The notes: generated by a model from the sequence alone, not told the origin. A DNA stretch of 64,000 bases from Streptomyces ochraceiscleroticus (GCF_000720485.1 NZ_JOAX01000002.1:372001-436000), one strand, 5' to 3'. Counted from the stretch's first letter, positions 8,100 to 18,134 are shown. Translations and numbers: made by a program.

Positions 8100-8295
8100 G
8101 ACTTACCGTTCCCCTCCTGAAGCAGCGTGGCCGTCCCTGGAAACCCGACACAAGAACGTGCAGCGCACTCTATGGGACACGGGGTATTGGAGTGACCTTC
8201 GCGCGTCTCGTTACAGCATCGGTACGGTGACACTCAGTCGATGCCGCCGTCACGGAATGGTCACATGCGGGGCCGGTCGTTCCCCGCCGCACCCC

Positions 8296-10074
8296 TCATA
8301 CCCAGGTGTCCAGCCACATCCGCGCCTGCCATGCGCTCTTGGGGATCGGTAGCCCTGTGTATACGGGATAGAAATAAATGAAGTTCCACACAATGAGCAG
8401 GACCAGGATGCCTGCCGCTACGATGCCCGCCGCGCGGCGGCGGTCGCCGGTGAGGAGCAGCCCCGGTTCCGCGACGGCGCCGTCGTGCGGCCGTCCGATG
8501 ACCGCGCCGAGCATCATGGCCAGCGCCAGGCAGAGGAACGGCACGAAGACGACCGCGTAGAAGAGGAAAATCGTGCGTTCCTGGTAGAGGAACCAGGGGA
8601 GATAGCCCGCCGCGATGCCGCAGGCGATCGCGCCGGCCCGCCAGTCCCGCTTGAACAGCCAGCGGTAGAGGACGTAGAGCAGCGCGAAGCAGCCGGCCCA
8701 CCACAGGAGAGGGGTGCCGAGCGCGAGGACCTCGCGGGCGCAGCCCTCCGCCGCGGTGCAGCCGTCCTGGCCGGCCTTGGGGTCCTCGTAGAAGTAGGAG
8801 ACCGGGCGGCCCAGGACCAGCCAGCTCCAGGGATTGGACTGGTAGGTATGGGTGCTGGTCAGGTGGGTGTGGAACTCGTACACCTCGTGCTGGTAGTGCC
8901 ACAGGCTGCGCAGCCAGTCCGGCAGCCAGGTCCAGCCGGCGGCGCGGCCGTCGGCGCTGGTGGCCCAGTCGCGGTAGTAGCCGCCCTTGGTGACGATCCA
9001 GCCCGTCCAGGACGCGAGGTAGGCGGCCGCCGCGAGGACCACGGTGGAGAGGAACGCGGGGACGACGTCGCGGCGGAGGACCGAGCGGTACGGGTGGCGG
9101 GCGCCCGCCGTGCGCCGGGCGCCGGCGTCCCACAGGACCGACATCAGGGCGAAGGCGGCGAGAAAGTACAGACCGTTCCACTTGGTCGCCGCGGAGAGGC
9201 CGAGGCAGAGCCCGGCCGCCAGGCGCCAGGGGCGCCACCCGAGCCGCAGCCGGTCGCCGACCTCCTCATCCGGGCGGGCCAGCCCGTCCTCCCCGAGTGG
9301 CAGCGCCGCGGCGAGCCGGGCGCGGGTGCGGTCCCGGTCGAGCAGCAGGCAGCCGAAGGCGGCCAGCGCCCAGAACATCACGATGATGTCGAGGAGCGCG
9401 GTGCGGCTCATGACGAAGTGCAGGCCGTCCACGGCCAGCAGCAGGCCCGCCAGGCAGCCCAGGACGGTGGAGCGCAGCAGGCGGCGGCCGATGCGGCAGA
9501 GCATCAGTACCGACAGGGTGCCGAGCAGGGCCGTCATGAACCGCCAGCCGAAGGGGTTCATGCCGAACGCCCACTCGCCCAGCGCGATCATCCACTTCCC
9601 GAGGGGCGGATGGACGACGTAGGAGTGCTCGGGGTTGAGCAGGAGGTGCGGCGGATTGCCGACCAGCGCGTCGTTGGCGTTCTTCGCCCAGGTGCCCTCG
9701 TAGCCGTACTGCAGCAGGGACCAGGCGTCCTTGGGGTAGTACGTCTCGTCGAATATCACCTTGTCCGGGCTGCCGAGGCGCCAGAAACGCAGGATGCCGG
9801 CGAGCAGCGCGACCAGGACGGGCAGGCCCCACGCGGCGAGGCGGGCCGTGCCGGGGGAGAGGCGCGACGCGGGGAAGGGTGCGAGGAGCCGGGTCCGCAC
9901 GTCCCGCTCCGGGCGTGCGGTGTAGCCGAAGCGGCGCAGCCGCCGCAGCCAGGCGGTCGGCGCCGGGACGCCGCCCTGGGGCGCCTGCGCGGCGCGGGCG
10001 GCGGCCCCGGCGGCCACCGGGGCCCTGCCGTGGTCGCCGGCGCGCCGGTCGTTGGTCGCGGTGTCACTCGTCAC
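8296..10074 (-). CDS. pmt: Dolichyl-phosphate-mannose-protein mannosyltransferase (Pmt family, GT39)
   Basis: 592 residues, polytopic membrane protein with about ten to eleven helices. Bacterial Pmt transfers mannose from polyprenyl-phosphate-mannose to Ser/Thr of proteins during Sec export. The first extracytoplasmic loop carries the diagnostic acidic pair in IFDETYYPKDAW (Asp109-Glu110), followed by HPPLGKWMIALG and FHTHLTSTHTY, typical PMT segments. A roughly 60-residue charged N-terminal tail precedes the first helix. In Streptomyces this enzyme is known to be needed for protein O-glycosylation and phage phiC31 infection. The GTG at 10074 is the first plausible start. It is divergent from rsmI across 85 bp, a pairing common in actinobacteria. 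Confidence 0.94.
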   Translation of the reverse strand: MTSDTATNDRRAGDHGRAPVAAGAAARAAQAPQGGVPAPTAWLRRLRRFGYTARPERDVRTRLLAPFPASRLSPGTARLAAWGLPVLVALLAGILRFWRLGSPDKVIFDETYYPKDAWSLLQYGYEGTWAKNANDALVGNPPHLLLNPEHSYVVHPPLGKWMIALGEWAFGMNPFGWRFMTALLGTLSVLMLCRIGRRLLRSTVLGCLAGLLLAVDGLHFVMSRTALLDIIVMFWALAAFGCLLLDRDRTRARLAAALPLGEDGLARPDEEVGDRLRLGWRPWRLAAGLCLGLSAATKWNGLYFLAAFALMSVLWDAGARRTAGARHPYRSVLRRDVVPAFLSTVVLAAAAYLASWTGWIVTKGGYYRDWATSADGRAAGWTWLPDWLRSLWHYQHEVYEFHTHLTSTHTYQSNPWSWLVLGRPVSYFYEDPKAGQDGCTAAEGCAREVLALGTPLLWWAGCFALLYVLYRWLFKRDWRAGAIACGIAAGYLPWFLYQERTIFLFYAVVFVPFLCLALAMMLGAVIGRPHDGAVAEPGLLLTGDRRRAAGIVAAGILVLLIVWNFIYFYPVYTGLPIPKSAWQARMWLDTWV

Positions 10075-10159
10075 CGGGCCATCGTAGGGAAGCGGCCTGT
10101 GAGAGGCGCGTCTCTCGGCGCGGCGGGAAGGATGCGGTCACGCCTGAAAGGATGGGGCC

Positions 10160-11029
10160 GTGACTGGAACGCTCGTACTCGCAGGGACCCCCATCGGTGA
10201 CACCGAGGACGCGCCGCCGCGGCTGGCCGCCGAGCTGCTCGCCGCCGACGTGATCGCGGCCGAGGACACCCGCAGGCTGCGCCGCCTGACGACCGCCCTG
10301 GGCGTGCACACCACGGGGCGGGTGGTGTCGTACTTCGAGGGGAACGAGTCCGCGCGCACCCCGGAGCTGGCCGACGCGCTCGAAGGCGGCGCGCGGGTAC
10401 TGCTGGTCACCGACGCGGGCATGCCCTCGGTCTCCGACCCCGGCTACCGCCTGGTGGCCGCGGCGGTGGAGCGCGGCGTGAAGGTGACGGCCGTGCCGGG
10501 CCCGTCGGCCGTGCTCACCGCGCTCGCCGTCTCCGGGCTGCCGGTGGACCGCTTCTGCTTCGAGGGCTTCCTGCCCAGGAAGGCGGGGGAGCGGACCGGC
10601 CGGCTGAAGGAGGTCGCCGACGAGCGGCGCACGCTCGTCTACTTCGAGGCGCCGCACCGGCTGGCCGACACCCTCGCCGCGATGGCGGAGGTCTTCGGAG
10701 CGGACCGGCGCGCCGCCGTCTGCCGCGAGCTGACGAAGACGTACGAGGAGGTGCGCCGCGGCCCGCTGGAGGAGCTGGCCGGGTGGGCGGCCGACGGCGT
10801 ACGCGGCGAGATCACGATCGTGGTCGAGGGGGCGCCCGAGCCGGGGCCCGGCGATCTGGCCCCCGAGGAGCTGGTGCGCCGGGTGCGGGTCCGTGAGGAG
10901 GCCGGTGAGCGGCGCAAGGAGGCCATCGCGGGGGTCGCGGCCGAGGCCGGCGTACCCAAGCGAGAGGTCTTCGATGCGGTCGTGGCGGCAAAGAATGCGG
11001 AGCGTGGTGATTCTCGTTCGGGTAAATGA
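10160..11029 (+). CDS. rsmI: 16S rRNA (cytidine1402-2'-O)-methyltransferase RsmI
   Basis: 289 residues, the usual length. RsmI is a class III (tetrapyrrole-methylase-fold) SAM enzyme that 2'-O-methylates C1402 in the ribosomal decoding centre. The signature begins at the N-terminus, LVLAGTPIGDTEDAPPRL, with AAEDTRRL near residue 37 and the SAM loop DAGMPSVSDPG near 90. GPSAVLTALAVSGLP near 115 is also characteristic. The last quarter is a charged helical region. The GTG at 10160 gives exactly the family N-terminus, with GGGG a few bases upstream serving as SD. It is cytosolic and divergent from pmt. Confidence 0.95.
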   Translation: MTGTLVLAGTPIGDTEDAPPRLAAELLAADVIAAEDTRRLRRLTTALGVHTTGRVVSYFEGNESARTPELADALEGGARVLLVTDAGMPSVSDPGYRLVAAAVERGVKVTAVPGPSAVLTALAVSGLPVDRFCFEGFLPRKAGERTGRLKEVADERRTLVYFEAPHRLADTLAAMAEVFGADRRAAVCRELTKTYEEVRRGPLEELAGWAADGVRGEITIVVEGAPEPGPGDLAPEELVRRVRVREEAGERRKEAIAGVAAEAGVPKREVFDAVVAAKNAERGDSRSGK

Positions 11030-11207
11030 CCGGTCTCAAAGGTAAAGAGCAGGTCGGCCCGGTGCGGTTCTTTTCCTCGGCCCGCTCAAATCTGGGCCAA
11101 TAGCAAGAACCTTTGCTGCATCGCAGCTCGGAAAGGCGTCCACTGGAACCGGGGCGTTCGTCGGCGTTCGCCTCCGAGAGCTTGTCCAGCGGACAAGAGG
11201 AGCTGCG

Positions 11208-11642
11208 ATGACTGAATCTGTGGAAACCACGAGCGGGAGCCCGCACACGCCCAGGACCGAACCCGCCGCGCACGAGGCGTACTCCTTCGCCTGCATGAAG
11301 TGCGGGCACGGCTGGGAGCAGTCCTACGACATCGAGCACCACGTGGACGTGTCCGGTGAGCCGCGCGTCGTCTACTACACGGACGGCGAGCGCGTCCCGT
11401 CACCGCTGACCAGGCCCACCTGCCGCCAGTGCGGCGGGCACATAGTCCGGATCATGCGGGCCGGTCAGGTTTCCATGGTCTCGGCGGCCGCCGAGCGGCT
11501 CTACTCGCCGCGCAAGCCGCAGCCCACGACCGGTCCGGCCGGGGACCCCGGCGACTCCGGCGGTGACGCGTCCGCGCGGCGCGGCCACCACCACTGGCAC
11601 CTCTCCGACCTGCTGCACCCCTTCCAGCACCACCGCAGGTAG
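11208..11642 (+). CDS. Conserved zinc-ribbon protein of unknown function
   Basis: 144 residues. A polar N-terminus is followed by FACMKCGHGW (Cys29, Cys32) and, 40 residues later, PTCRQCGGHI (Cys72, Cys75). The two CxxC knuckles would bind one zinc in a rubredoxin-like or zinc-ribbon fold. Between them lies a short strand-rich region with a conserved-looking PRVVYYTDG. The C-terminal tail is low complexity and ends in a His-rich segment. No signal peptide or membrane helix. An excellent SD, GAGGAG, precedes the ATG. It stands alone between rsmI and tatD; small zinc-ribbon proteins of this type are common in Streptomyces but I know no assigned role. Confidence 0.8.
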   Translation: MTESVETTSGSPHTPRTEPAAHEAYSFACMKCGHGWEQSYDIEHHVDVSGEPRVVYYTDGERVPSPLTRPTCRQCGGHIVRIMRAGQVSMVSAAAERLYSPRKPQPTTGPAGDPGDSGGDASARRGHHHWHLSDLLHPFQHHRR

Positions 11643-11673
11643 CCCGGTGCCGCGGGGCTCATAGGATCGAGGT

Positions 11674-12543
11674 ATGAGCTCGAAGGACGCACCGCCGCCG
11701 CTGCCCGAACCGCTCGGGGTCTCCGTAGCGGACTCGCACACCCACCTGGACATGCAGGAGGGCACGGTCGAGGAAGCGCTCACCAAGGCCGCCGCCGTCG
11801 GCGTGACGACGGTGGTCCAGGTGGGCTGCGACGTGAAGGGCTCGCGCTGGGCCGCGGAGACCGCCGCCGCGTACGACGCGGTGCACGCGGCGGTGGCGCT
11901 GCATCCGAACGAGGCGCCGCGCATTGTGCTCGGCGACCCCGACGGATGGTCGCGCCAAGGGGCGCGGGAGCCCGGCGGGGACGCGGCGCTGGACGAGGCG
12001 CTCGCGGAGATCGACGCGCTGGCCGCGCTGCCGCACGTCCGCGGCGTCGGCGAGACCGGCCTCGACTACTTCCGTACCGGCCCGGAGGGCATGGCCGCGC
12101 AGGAACGGTCCTTCCGCGCGCACATCGAGATCGCCAAGCGGCACGGCAAGGCCCTGGTCATCCACGACCGGGAGGCGCACGACGACGTGCTGCGGGTGCT
12201 GCGCGAGGAGGGCGCGCCCGAGCGGACCGTCTTCCACTGCTACTCCGGCGACGCGGAGATGGCGAAGGTGTGCGCCGAGGCCGGGTACTTCATGTCCTTC
12301 GCCGGGAACGTCACGTTCAAGAACGCCCAGCCGCTGCGGGACGCGCTGGCCGTCGCCCCGGCCGAGCTGGTGCTCGTCGAGACCGACGCCCCCTTCCTGA
12401 CCCCCGCGCCGTACCGCGGTCGGCCTAACGCGCCGTACCTCATTCCGGTCACGCTGCGGGCCATGGCCGAGGTCAAAGGCATGGACGAGGACGCGCTGGC
12501 CACAGCCGTCGCGGCCAACACGGCCCGCGCTTTCGACTACTGA
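11674..12543 (+). CDS. tatD: TatD-family metal-dependent DNase
   Basis: 289 residues. TatD hydrolases are TIM-barrel metallo-nucleases with 3'-5' exonuclease activity that also help in DNA repair and quality control. Metal ligands are visible: HTH in ADSHTHLDM (His22, His24), Glu in GVGETGLDYF (about 127), HDRE near 166, FHCYSGD near 190 and ETDAPFL near 235. A short charged insertion (GWSRQGAREPGGDAAL) is present near residue 90, where the bacterial family has a variable loop. ATG 11674 follows GGATCGAGGT. It starts 31 bp after the zinc-ribbon gene and may be co-transcribed with it. It precedes rpfB and rsmA, the common actinobacterial neighbourhood of tatD. Confidence 0.93.
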   Translation: MSSKDAPPPLPEPLGVSVADSHTHLDMQEGTVEEALTKAAAVGVTTVVQVGCDVKGSRWAAETAAAYDAVHAAVALHPNEAPRIVLGDPDGWSRQGAREPGGDAALDEALAEIDALAALPHVRGVGETGLDYFRTGPEGMAAQERSFRAHIEIAKRHGKALVIHDREAHDDVLRVLREEGAPERTVFHCYSGDAEMAKVCAEAGYFMSFAGNVTFKNAQPLRDALAVAPAELVLVETDAPFLTPAPYRGRPNAPYLIPVTLRAMAEVKGMDEDALATAVAANTARAFDY

Positions 12544-12646
12544 GCCACCGTCAGCAAGCACCCTGCGTAGTCGCGCGACTTTGGGGAGTGATCCCCCTCT
12601 CCGCTACATTCCCGCCCGTCAACCGGTCCCGGGCACGTGGAGCGTC

Positions 12647-14194
12647 GTGAGTCATTCGCAGGGATACGGATACGGGCCGCCGCAGGGCCACGCGTACGCC
12701 CCGGTCTTCGAACCGCCGCAGTCGTACGGCCGGCCGGAAAGTCCCCGGACCCAGGGCTACGGTCCGTACGGACCGCCGGACGAGGCCCAGGTGTACGACA
12801 CGTACGTCGCGCAGTCGTACGCTCCGTCGCCCCCGCAGCCGTACGCACCGCCCCAGTCGTACGCACCGCCGCAGTCGTACGCACCGCTGCCTCCCGAGCG
12901 GCAGTCGTACGCACCGGAGCTGCTCCCCGAGCCGCAGTCGTACGCACCGGAGCACCCCGAACCGCAGTCGTACGCACCGGAGCCGCTCGAGCCCCAGTCG
13001 TACGACCAGTGCGACCAGTGGTCGGAGCCGGTCACCCGGGGCCGGTCGGCCGGCCGGGCCGCCGCCCGGCGCGCGGCCCGGCGCAAGCGATTCGTCGAGC
13101 GGCCCGAGGGGCTGCGCAGGCTCGTCCCGCAGGCACTGGTCGTCGCGTTCCTCGCGGGCGGCACCACCGCGTTCGTCGCACACGACAAGGCCGTACGCCT
13201 CAGCGTCGACGGTGATCCGCGCCGGCTGCACACCTTCGCCGGGGACGTCGGCGACCTGCTGGCCTCCGAAGGCGTGCCGATCGGCCCGCACGACATCGTC
13301 GCGCCCGGCCCGGACGCCCCACTGACCAGCGGCGACGAGGTGGCCGTGCGGTACGGCCGGCCCGTCGTGCTCACCGTGGACGGCCACCGCCGCCGGGTGT
13401 GGACCACCGCGCGCACCGTCGAGGGCGCGCTGCGCCAGCTCGGCGTGCGGGCCGAGGGTGCGTACATCTCCGCCTCGCGGTCGCTGCCCATCGCGCGGCA
13501 CGGCATCGAGCTGGCCGTCCGCACCGAGCGCACGGTGACCTTCATGGCCGACGGCCGCGCGCGCAGCATCCGTACCAACGCCGCCACCGTCCGCGCGGCG
13601 CTCGCCCGGGCCGGTATCGCACTGCACGGCCAGGACACCACCTCCGTACCGCTGGACAGCTTCCCCCGCGAAGGCCAGACCGTCTCCGTGCTGCGCGTCA
13701 CCGGCTCCCGCGAGGTCCGCGAGGAGCCGATCGCCTACGAGACCCGGCGCGTCCCCGACCCCACGCTCTTCAAGGGCACCGAGTCGGTGGTCCAGCAGGG
13801 CCACCAGGGCGTGCGCCGGGTCACCTACCAGCTCCGCACCGTCAACGGCGTCCGGCAGCGGCCGCGGCTGCTGCGCCAGGAGGTGATCAGCGCGCCGCGC
13901 GACGAGATCGTGCACGTGGGCACCGCGACCGTGCCCAGCAGCGTGGCCGGCGCCGACCACCTGAACTGGCAGGGGCTCGCGCAGTGCGAGACCGGCGGCC
14001 GGGCCGACGCGGTCGATCCCTCGGGCACGTACGGCGGGCTGTACCAGTTCGACCGCGCCACCTGGCACTCGCTCGGCGGGTCCGGCGCCCCGCAGGACGC
14101 GCCCCCCGCGGAGCAGACCTACCGGGCCAAGAAGCTGTACGTCAGCCGGGGGGCGAGCCCGTGGCCCGTGTGCGGCCGTAAGCTTCACCAGTGA
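12647..14194 (+). CDS. rpfB: Resuscitation-promoting factor RpfB with long cytoplasmic QSYAP tail
   Basis: 515 residues. Order: cytoplasmic Pro/Tyr/Gln-rich tail (1-140) with repeated PQSYAP, basic stretch (about 145-155), one membrane helix (about 158-175), three DUF348 repeats, each opening with a V-x-V/A-D-G strand, a G5 domain (about 345-425), and a C-terminal transglycosylase-like Rpf domain (about 435-515). In that domain, LAQCETGGR carries the catalytic Glu and [12 protein letters not shown] is the family signature. It is a membrane-anchored peptidoglycan muralytic enzyme acting in spore germination and regrowth. The start is the GTG after GGAG; the upstream frame to 12581 is unlike the family. 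Its stop overlaps the rsmA start (GTGA). The tail is unusual compared with the short N-terminus of mycobacterial RpfB. Confidence 0.92.
   Translation: MSHSQGYGYGPPQGHAYAPVFEPPQSYGRPESPRTQGYGPYGPPDEAQVYDTYVAQSYAPSPPQPYAPPQSYAPPQSYAPLPPERQSYAPELLPEPQSYAPEHPEPQSYAPEPLEPQSYDQCDQWSEPVTRGRSAGRAAARRAARRKRFVERPEGLRRLVPQALVVAFLAGGTTAFVAHDKAVRLSVDGDPRRLHTFAGDVGDLLASEGVPIGPHDIVAPGPDAPLTSGDEVAVRYGRPVVLTVDGHRRRVWTTARTVEGALRQLGVRAEGAYISASRSLPIARHGIELAVRTERTVTFMADGRARSIRTNAATVRAALARAGIALHGQDTTSVPLDSFPREGQTVSVLRVTGSREVREEPIAYETRRVPDPTLFKGTESVVQQGHQGVRRVTYQLRTVNGVRQRPRLLRQEVISAPRDEIVHVGTATVPSSVAGADHLNWQGLAQCETGGRADAVDPSGTYGGLYQFDRATWHSLGGSGAPQDAPPAEQTYRAKKLYVSRGASPWPVCGRKLHQ
12811..13005 (+). repeat. Degenerate tandem repeat CAGTCGTACGCACCG in rpfB
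   Basis: The core CAGTCGTACGCACCG or close variants recurs seven to eight times with spacers of 2-18 bases, encoding Q-S-Y-A-P units of the RpfB cytoplasmic tail. Near-identity at the DNA level, beyond what the peptide requires, suggests expansion by slippage or unequal recombination. Confidence 0.75.
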
Positions 14195-15072
14195 CCAACA
14201 GCAGCACCGAAGAGCCCGGCCCGCTCCTGGGCCCCGCCGACATCCGCGAACTGGCCGCGACGCTCGGCGTGCGCCCCACCAAGCAGAAGGGCCAGAACTT
14301 CGTCATCGACGCCAACACCGTCCGCCGGATCGTGCGGACGGCCGAGGTGCGCCCCGATGACGTGGTCGTCGAGGTGGGGCCCGGCCTCGGCTCGCTGACC
14401 CTGGCGCTGCTGGAGGCCGCCGACCGGGTCACGGCCGTGGAGATCGACGACGTACTGGCGGCCGCGCTGCCCGCGACGGTCGAGGCCCGGATGCCGGAGC
14501 GCGCCGACCGCTTCGCGCTCGTCCACTCCGACGCGATGAAGGTCACCGAGCTGCCGGGCCCGCCGCCCACCGCCCTGGTCGCCAACCTCCCGTACAACGT
14601 CGCCGTCCCGGTCCTGCTCCACATGATGGCGACCTTCCCGACCATCGAGCGCACGCTCGTCATGGTCCAGTCCGAGGTCGCCGACCGGCTCGCGGCCCGC
14701 CCCGGCAACAAGGTCTACGGCGTGCCGTCGGTGAAGGCGAACTGGTACGCCGAGGTCAAGCGGGCCGGCGCGATCGGCCGGAACGTCTTCTGGCCCGCGC
14801 CCAACGTCGACTCCGGACTGGTCTCCCTCGTACGCCGCGACAAGCCGCTCGACACCACGGCCAGCCGGGAAGAGGTCTTCGCCGCCGTGGACGCGGCCTT
14901 CGCGCAGCGCCGCAAGACGCTGCGCTCCGCGCTCGCCGGCTGGGCGGGCTCGGCCGCCGCCGCCGAGGCCGCGCTGGTCGCGGCGGGCGTCTCGCCGCAG
15001 GCCCGCGGCGAGGCCCTGACCGTCGAAGAATTCGCCCGCATCGCCGAGCACAAGGAAGCCGCAGCCCAGTGA
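14191..15072 (+). CDS. rsmA: 16S rRNA dimethyladenosine transferase RsmA/KsgA
   Basis: 293 residues. RsmA dimethylates A1518 and A1519 of 16S rRNA late in 30S assembly. Diagnostic features: N-terminal [13 protein letters not shown] motif [11 protein letters not shown] (about 67-76), and the catalytic N-L-P-Y at residues 132-135 followed by NVAVPVL. The C-terminal helical domain contains [12 protein letters not shown], as in the family. GTG at 14191 overlaps the rpfB stop, and its own stop overlaps the ispE GTG, so rpfB-rsmA-ispE are translationally coupled. This order is conserved in actinobacteria. Cytosolic; loss usually gives kasugamycin resistance. Confidence 0.96.
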   Translation: MTNSSTEEPGPLLGPADIRELAATLGVRPTKQKGQNFVIDANTVRRIVRTAEVRPDDVVVEVGPGLGSLTLALLEAADRVTAVEIDDVLAAALPATVEARMPERADRFALVHSDAMKVTELPGPPPTALVANLPYNVAVPVLLHMMATFPTIERTLVMVQSEVADRLAARPGNKVYGVPSVKANWYAEVKRAGAIGRNVFWPAPNVDSGLVSLVRRDKPLDTTASREEVFAAVDAAFAQRRKTLRSALAGWAGSAAAAEAALVAAGVSPQARGEALTVEEFARIAEHKEAAAQ

Positions 15073-15983
15073 CCCCGTCCAGCCCCCGCGCCGTCACCGT
15101 CCGCGTCCCCGCCAAGGTCAACGTCCAGCTCGCGGTCGGCGCCGCACGCGCCGACGGCTTCCACGACCTGGCCAACGTCTTCCTCGCCGTCGGCCTGTAC
15201 GACGAGGTCACCGCGGCCCCCGCCGACACCCTGACGATCACCTGCGAGGGCCCGGACGCCGGGCAGGTCCCGCTGGACCGTACGAACCTCGCGGCCCGCG
15301 CCGCCGAGCTGCTGGCCGCCCGGCACGGCATCGAGCCGCGCGTCCATCTGCACATCGCCAAGGACATCCCGGTCGCGGGCGGCATGGCCGGCGGCAGCGC
15401 GGACGGCGCGGGCGCGCTGCTCGCCTGCGACGCGCTGTGGGGGACCGGCGCGAGCCGCGAGGAGCTCCTCGACATCTGCGCCGAGCTGGGCAGCGACGTG
15501 CCGTTCAGCCTGGTCGGCGGCGCCGCGCTGGGCACGGGGCGGGGCGAGCGGCTGACGCCCCTTGAGGCCGGCGGTACGTTCCACTGGGTCTTCGCGGTCG
15601 CCGACGGCGGGCTGTCCACGCCCGCGGTCTACCGCGAGTTCGACCGCCTCACCGAGGGCACCGACGTGCCCGCGCCCGAGGCGTCCCCGGCGCTGCTGGA
15701 CGCGCTGCGCGCGGGCGATGCCGCGGCCCTGGCCAAGGCCCTCTCCAACGACCTGCAGCCCGCGGCCCTCTCGCTCTTCCCCTCGCTCGCCGCGACCCTG
15801 GAGGCGGGCACGAAGGCGGGCGCGCTGGCCGCCCTGGTCTCCGGCTCCGGCCCGACCACGGCCTTCCTCGCCGCGGACCGGGAGAGCGCCGACCGCATCG
15901 CCGAGGCCCTGCCGGCCTCCGGCACCTGCCGCGCGGCACGCGTCGCGGCCGGCCCGGCCCCGGGCGCGACGGTCACCGGCTGA
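15069..15983 (+). CDS. ispE: 4-diphosphocytidyl-2-C-methyl-D-erythritol kinase IspE
   Basis: 304 residues, GHMP-kinase family. IspE phosphorylates CDP-methylerythritol at the 2-hydroxyl in the non-mevalonate isoprenoid pathway. Visible: substrate-binding N-terminal [14 protein letters not shown], the ATP-binding glycine loop [16 protein letters not shown] (about 101-116), and the third GHMP motif in [12 protein letters not shown] near residue 260. Start GTG overlaps the rsmA stop (GTGA). It is the last gene of the coupled set and is followed by a strong hairpin. Isoprenoid precursors feed undecaprenyl phosphate and the lipid carrier used by Pmt, so the neighbourhood is loosely envelope-related. 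Confidence 0.95.
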   Translation: MTPSSPRAVTVRVPAKVNVQLAVGAARADGFHDLANVFLAVGLYDEVTAAPADTLTITCEGPDAGQVPLDRTNLAARAAELLAARHGIEPRVHLHIAKDIPVAGGMAGGSADGAGALLACDALWGTGASREELLDICAELGSDVPFSLVGGAALGTGRGERLTPLEAGGTFHWVFAVADGGLSTPAVYREFDRLTEGTDVPAPEASPALLDALRAGDAAALAKALSNDLQPAALSLFPSLAATLEAGTKAGALAALVSGSGPTTAFLAADRESADRIAEALPASGTCRAARVAAGPAPGATVTG

Positions 15984-15998
15984 ACGCGGTCCCCGGTA

Positions 15999-16029
15999 CC
16001 GGTCACCCACGCGATGCGGGGGTGACCGG
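15999..16029 (+). terminator. Hairpin terminator after ispE
   Basis: CCGGTCACCC and GGGTGACCGG form a perfect 10-bp stem with an 11-base loop, 16 bases after the ispE stop. The tail lacks a T-run, as is common in Streptomyces. Confidence 0.65.
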
Positions 16030-16078
16030 TGTGCCGGACTAGGCTGGAAGGCCGACCGATGTGAAGCCCAGGAGTGAG

Positions 16079-17875
16079 ATGGCCGCGAACCTCGTCAATC
16101 TGGAAGCCGTCAGCAAGGCGTACGCACTGCGCGCGCTGCTCGACGGCGTCTCCCTCGGCGTCAACGAGGGCGACCGGATCGGCGTCGTCGGCCGCAACGG
16201 TGACGGCAAGACGACCCTGATCCGCATCCTCGCCCAGCTCGAGTCCCCGGACGACGGCCGCGTCACGCACGTCAACGGGCTGCGCCTCGGTGTGCTGACC
16301 CAGCACGACTCGCTCGACCCGGAGGCGACCGTCCGGCACGAGGTGATCGGCGACCTCGCCGACCACGAGTGGGCGGGCAACGCCAAGATCCGGGACGTGC
16401 TGACCGGTCTCTTCGGCGGCCTGGACCTGCCGGGCTTCGCGCAGGGCCTGGACACCGTCATCGGCCCGCTCTCCGGTGGCGAGCGGCGCCGCATCGCGCT
16501 CGCGAAGCTGCTCATCGCCGAGCAGGACCTGATCGTCCTCGACGAGCCGACCAACCACCTGGACGTCGAAGGCATCTCGTGGCTGGCGCGGCACCTCCAG
16601 GCGCGGCGCTCGGCGCTCGTCGTCGTCACCCACGACCGGTGGTTCCTGGACCAGGTCTGTACGCGGATGTGGGACGTGCAGCGCGGCGACGTGCACGAGT
16701 ACGAGGGCGGCTACAGCGACTACGTGTTCGCGCGCGCCGAGCGGGAGCGCATCGCCGCCAGCGAGGAAGCCAAGCGGCAGAACCTGATGCGCAAGGAGCT
16801 GGCCTGGCTGCGGCGCGGCGCTCCGGCCCGTACGAGCAAGCCCCGCTTCCGCATCGAGGCCGCCAACGAGCTGATCGCGGACGTGCCGCCGCCCCGGGAC
16901 AACGCCGAGCTGATGAAGTTCGCGAGCTCCCGGCTGGGCAAGACGGTCTTCGACCTGGAGGACGTGACCGTACAGGCCGGGCCCAAGGTGCTGCTGAAGC
17001 ACCTCACCTGGCAGCTCGGTCCCGGCGAGCGGGTCGGCCTGGTGGGCGTGAACGGCGCGGGCAAGACCTCGCTGCTGCGGGCGCTGGCCGACGCGGCGCG
17101 CACGCAGGGCGACGTGCAGCCCGCCGGCGGAAAGATCATCGTCGGCAGGACGGTGAAGCTGGCCTACCTCTCGCAGGAGGTCGCGGAGCTGAAGCCCACC
17201 CTGCGGGTGCTGGAGGCCGTGCAGCAGGTGCGGGAGCGGGTGGACCTCGGCAAGGGCCGGGAGATGACCGCGGGCCAGCTCTGCGAGAAGTTCGGGTTCA
17301 CGAAGGAGAAGCAGTGGACGCCGGTCGGTGACCTCTCCGGCGGTGAGCGGCGCCGGCTGCAGATCCTGCGGCTGCTGATGGACGAGCCGAACGTGCTCTT
17401 CCTCGACGAGCCCACCAACGACCTCGACATCGAGACGCTGACGCAGCTCGAGGACCTGCTCGACGGCTGGCCCGGCTCGCTGATCGTGATCAGCCACGAC
17501 CGGTACTTCGTCGAGCGGACCACCGACCGGGTGTTCGCGCTGCTGGGCGACGCGGCGCTGCGGATGCTGCCGCGCGGCCTGGACGAGTACATCGAGCGGC
17601 GGGAGCGGATGGCGCAGGCCGCTGCCCCGGCGCCGGCGGCCGCCGCGCCCAAGCAGAAGGCCGCCGCGGTGGACCGGGCGACGCAGAAGGAACTGCAGAA
17701 GATCGAGCGGCAGCTCGACAAGATCGGTACGAAGGAGGCGAAGCTGCACACGCAGATCGCCGACAACGCCACCGACTTCACCAAGGTCGCCGAACTGGAC
17801 GCGCAGCTCCGGGAGCTGAGGGACGAGAAGGACGAGCTGGAGATGCGCTGGCTGGAGCTGGCGGAGGACGCGTAG
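16079..17875 (+). CDS. ABC-F family ATPase (Uup-like)
   Basis: 598 residues with two ABC domains and no membrane helices, so a soluble ABC-F protein acting on ribosomes or translation rather than a transporter. First domain: Walker A GRNGDGKT (about 39-46), signature LSGGERRR, Walker B LIVLDEPTNHLD. An interdomain linker with charged helices follows at about 215-285. Second domain: GVNGAGKTS, LSGGERRR, VLFLDEPTNDLD. The C-terminus (about 530-598) is a Gln/Glu/Lys-rich coiled coil, the Uup-type C-terminal domain. The ATG at 16079 has a strong AGGAGTG SD and replaces an upstream in-frame ATG at 16061. A self-resistance role cannot be excluded, but genomic position argues for housekeeping. Confidence 0.9.
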   Translation: MAANLVNLEAVSKAYALRALLDGVSLGVNEGDRIGVVGRNGDGKTTLIRILAQLESPDDGRVTHVNGLRLGVLTQHDSLDPEATVRHEVIGDLADHEWAGNAKIRDVLTGLFGGLDLPGFAQGLDTVIGPLSGGERRRIALAKLLIAEQDLIVLDEPTNHLDVEGISWLARHLQARRSALVVVTHDRWFLDQVCTRMWDVQRGDVHEYEGGYSDYVFARAERERIAASEEAKRQNLMRKELAWLRRGAPARTSKPRFRIEAANELIADVPPPRDNAELMKFASSRLGKTVFDLEDVTVQAGPKVLLKHLTWQLGPGERVGLVGVNGAGKTSLLRALADAARTQGDVQPAGGKIIVGRTVKLAYLSQEVAELKPTLRVLEAVQQVRERVDLGKGREMTAGQLCEKFGFTKEKQWTPVGDLSGGERRRLQILRLLMDEPNVLFLDEPTNDLDIETLTQLEDLLDGWPGSLIVISHDRYFVERTTDRVFALLGDAALRMLPRGLDEYIERRERMAQAAAPAPAAAAPKQKAAAVDRATQKELQKIERQLDKIGTKEAKLHTQIADNATDFTKVAELDAQLRELRDEKDELEMRWLELAEDA

Positions 17876-18134
17876 CGCGGGCTCCGCGGCCCGGAACGGC
17901 GGCGTGCGTAACGGGTGCGTCGCGGGAGTGTCCCGGGCCGGTCTCGCCCTCTTGGTGGCCGCATACCGTACCGGTGCGATGTCGGTGCCGAGTGGTACAA
18001 AGAACTCCCGCTCAACTGCCGTTAATTGCCGAGCCTTATGTCTGATTCACTCCATCCTGGGGGGCTTTGCCGCTCGGGATCGCGGGGGAGGCCGATTCGG
18101 AGCCATGGGGCCGGCGTGAAGAGGTAACGACCCG

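Noticed and set aside
12544..12646. c-di-AMP (ydaO-type) riboswitch before rpfB
   Set aside because: The spacer of about 100 bases is too short and lacks the conserved motifs known upstream of rpfA-type genes.
16079..17875. ABC transporter ATPase
   Set aside because: Two fused ABC domains with a Uup-type coiled coil and no permease gene indicate an ABC-F translation factor.
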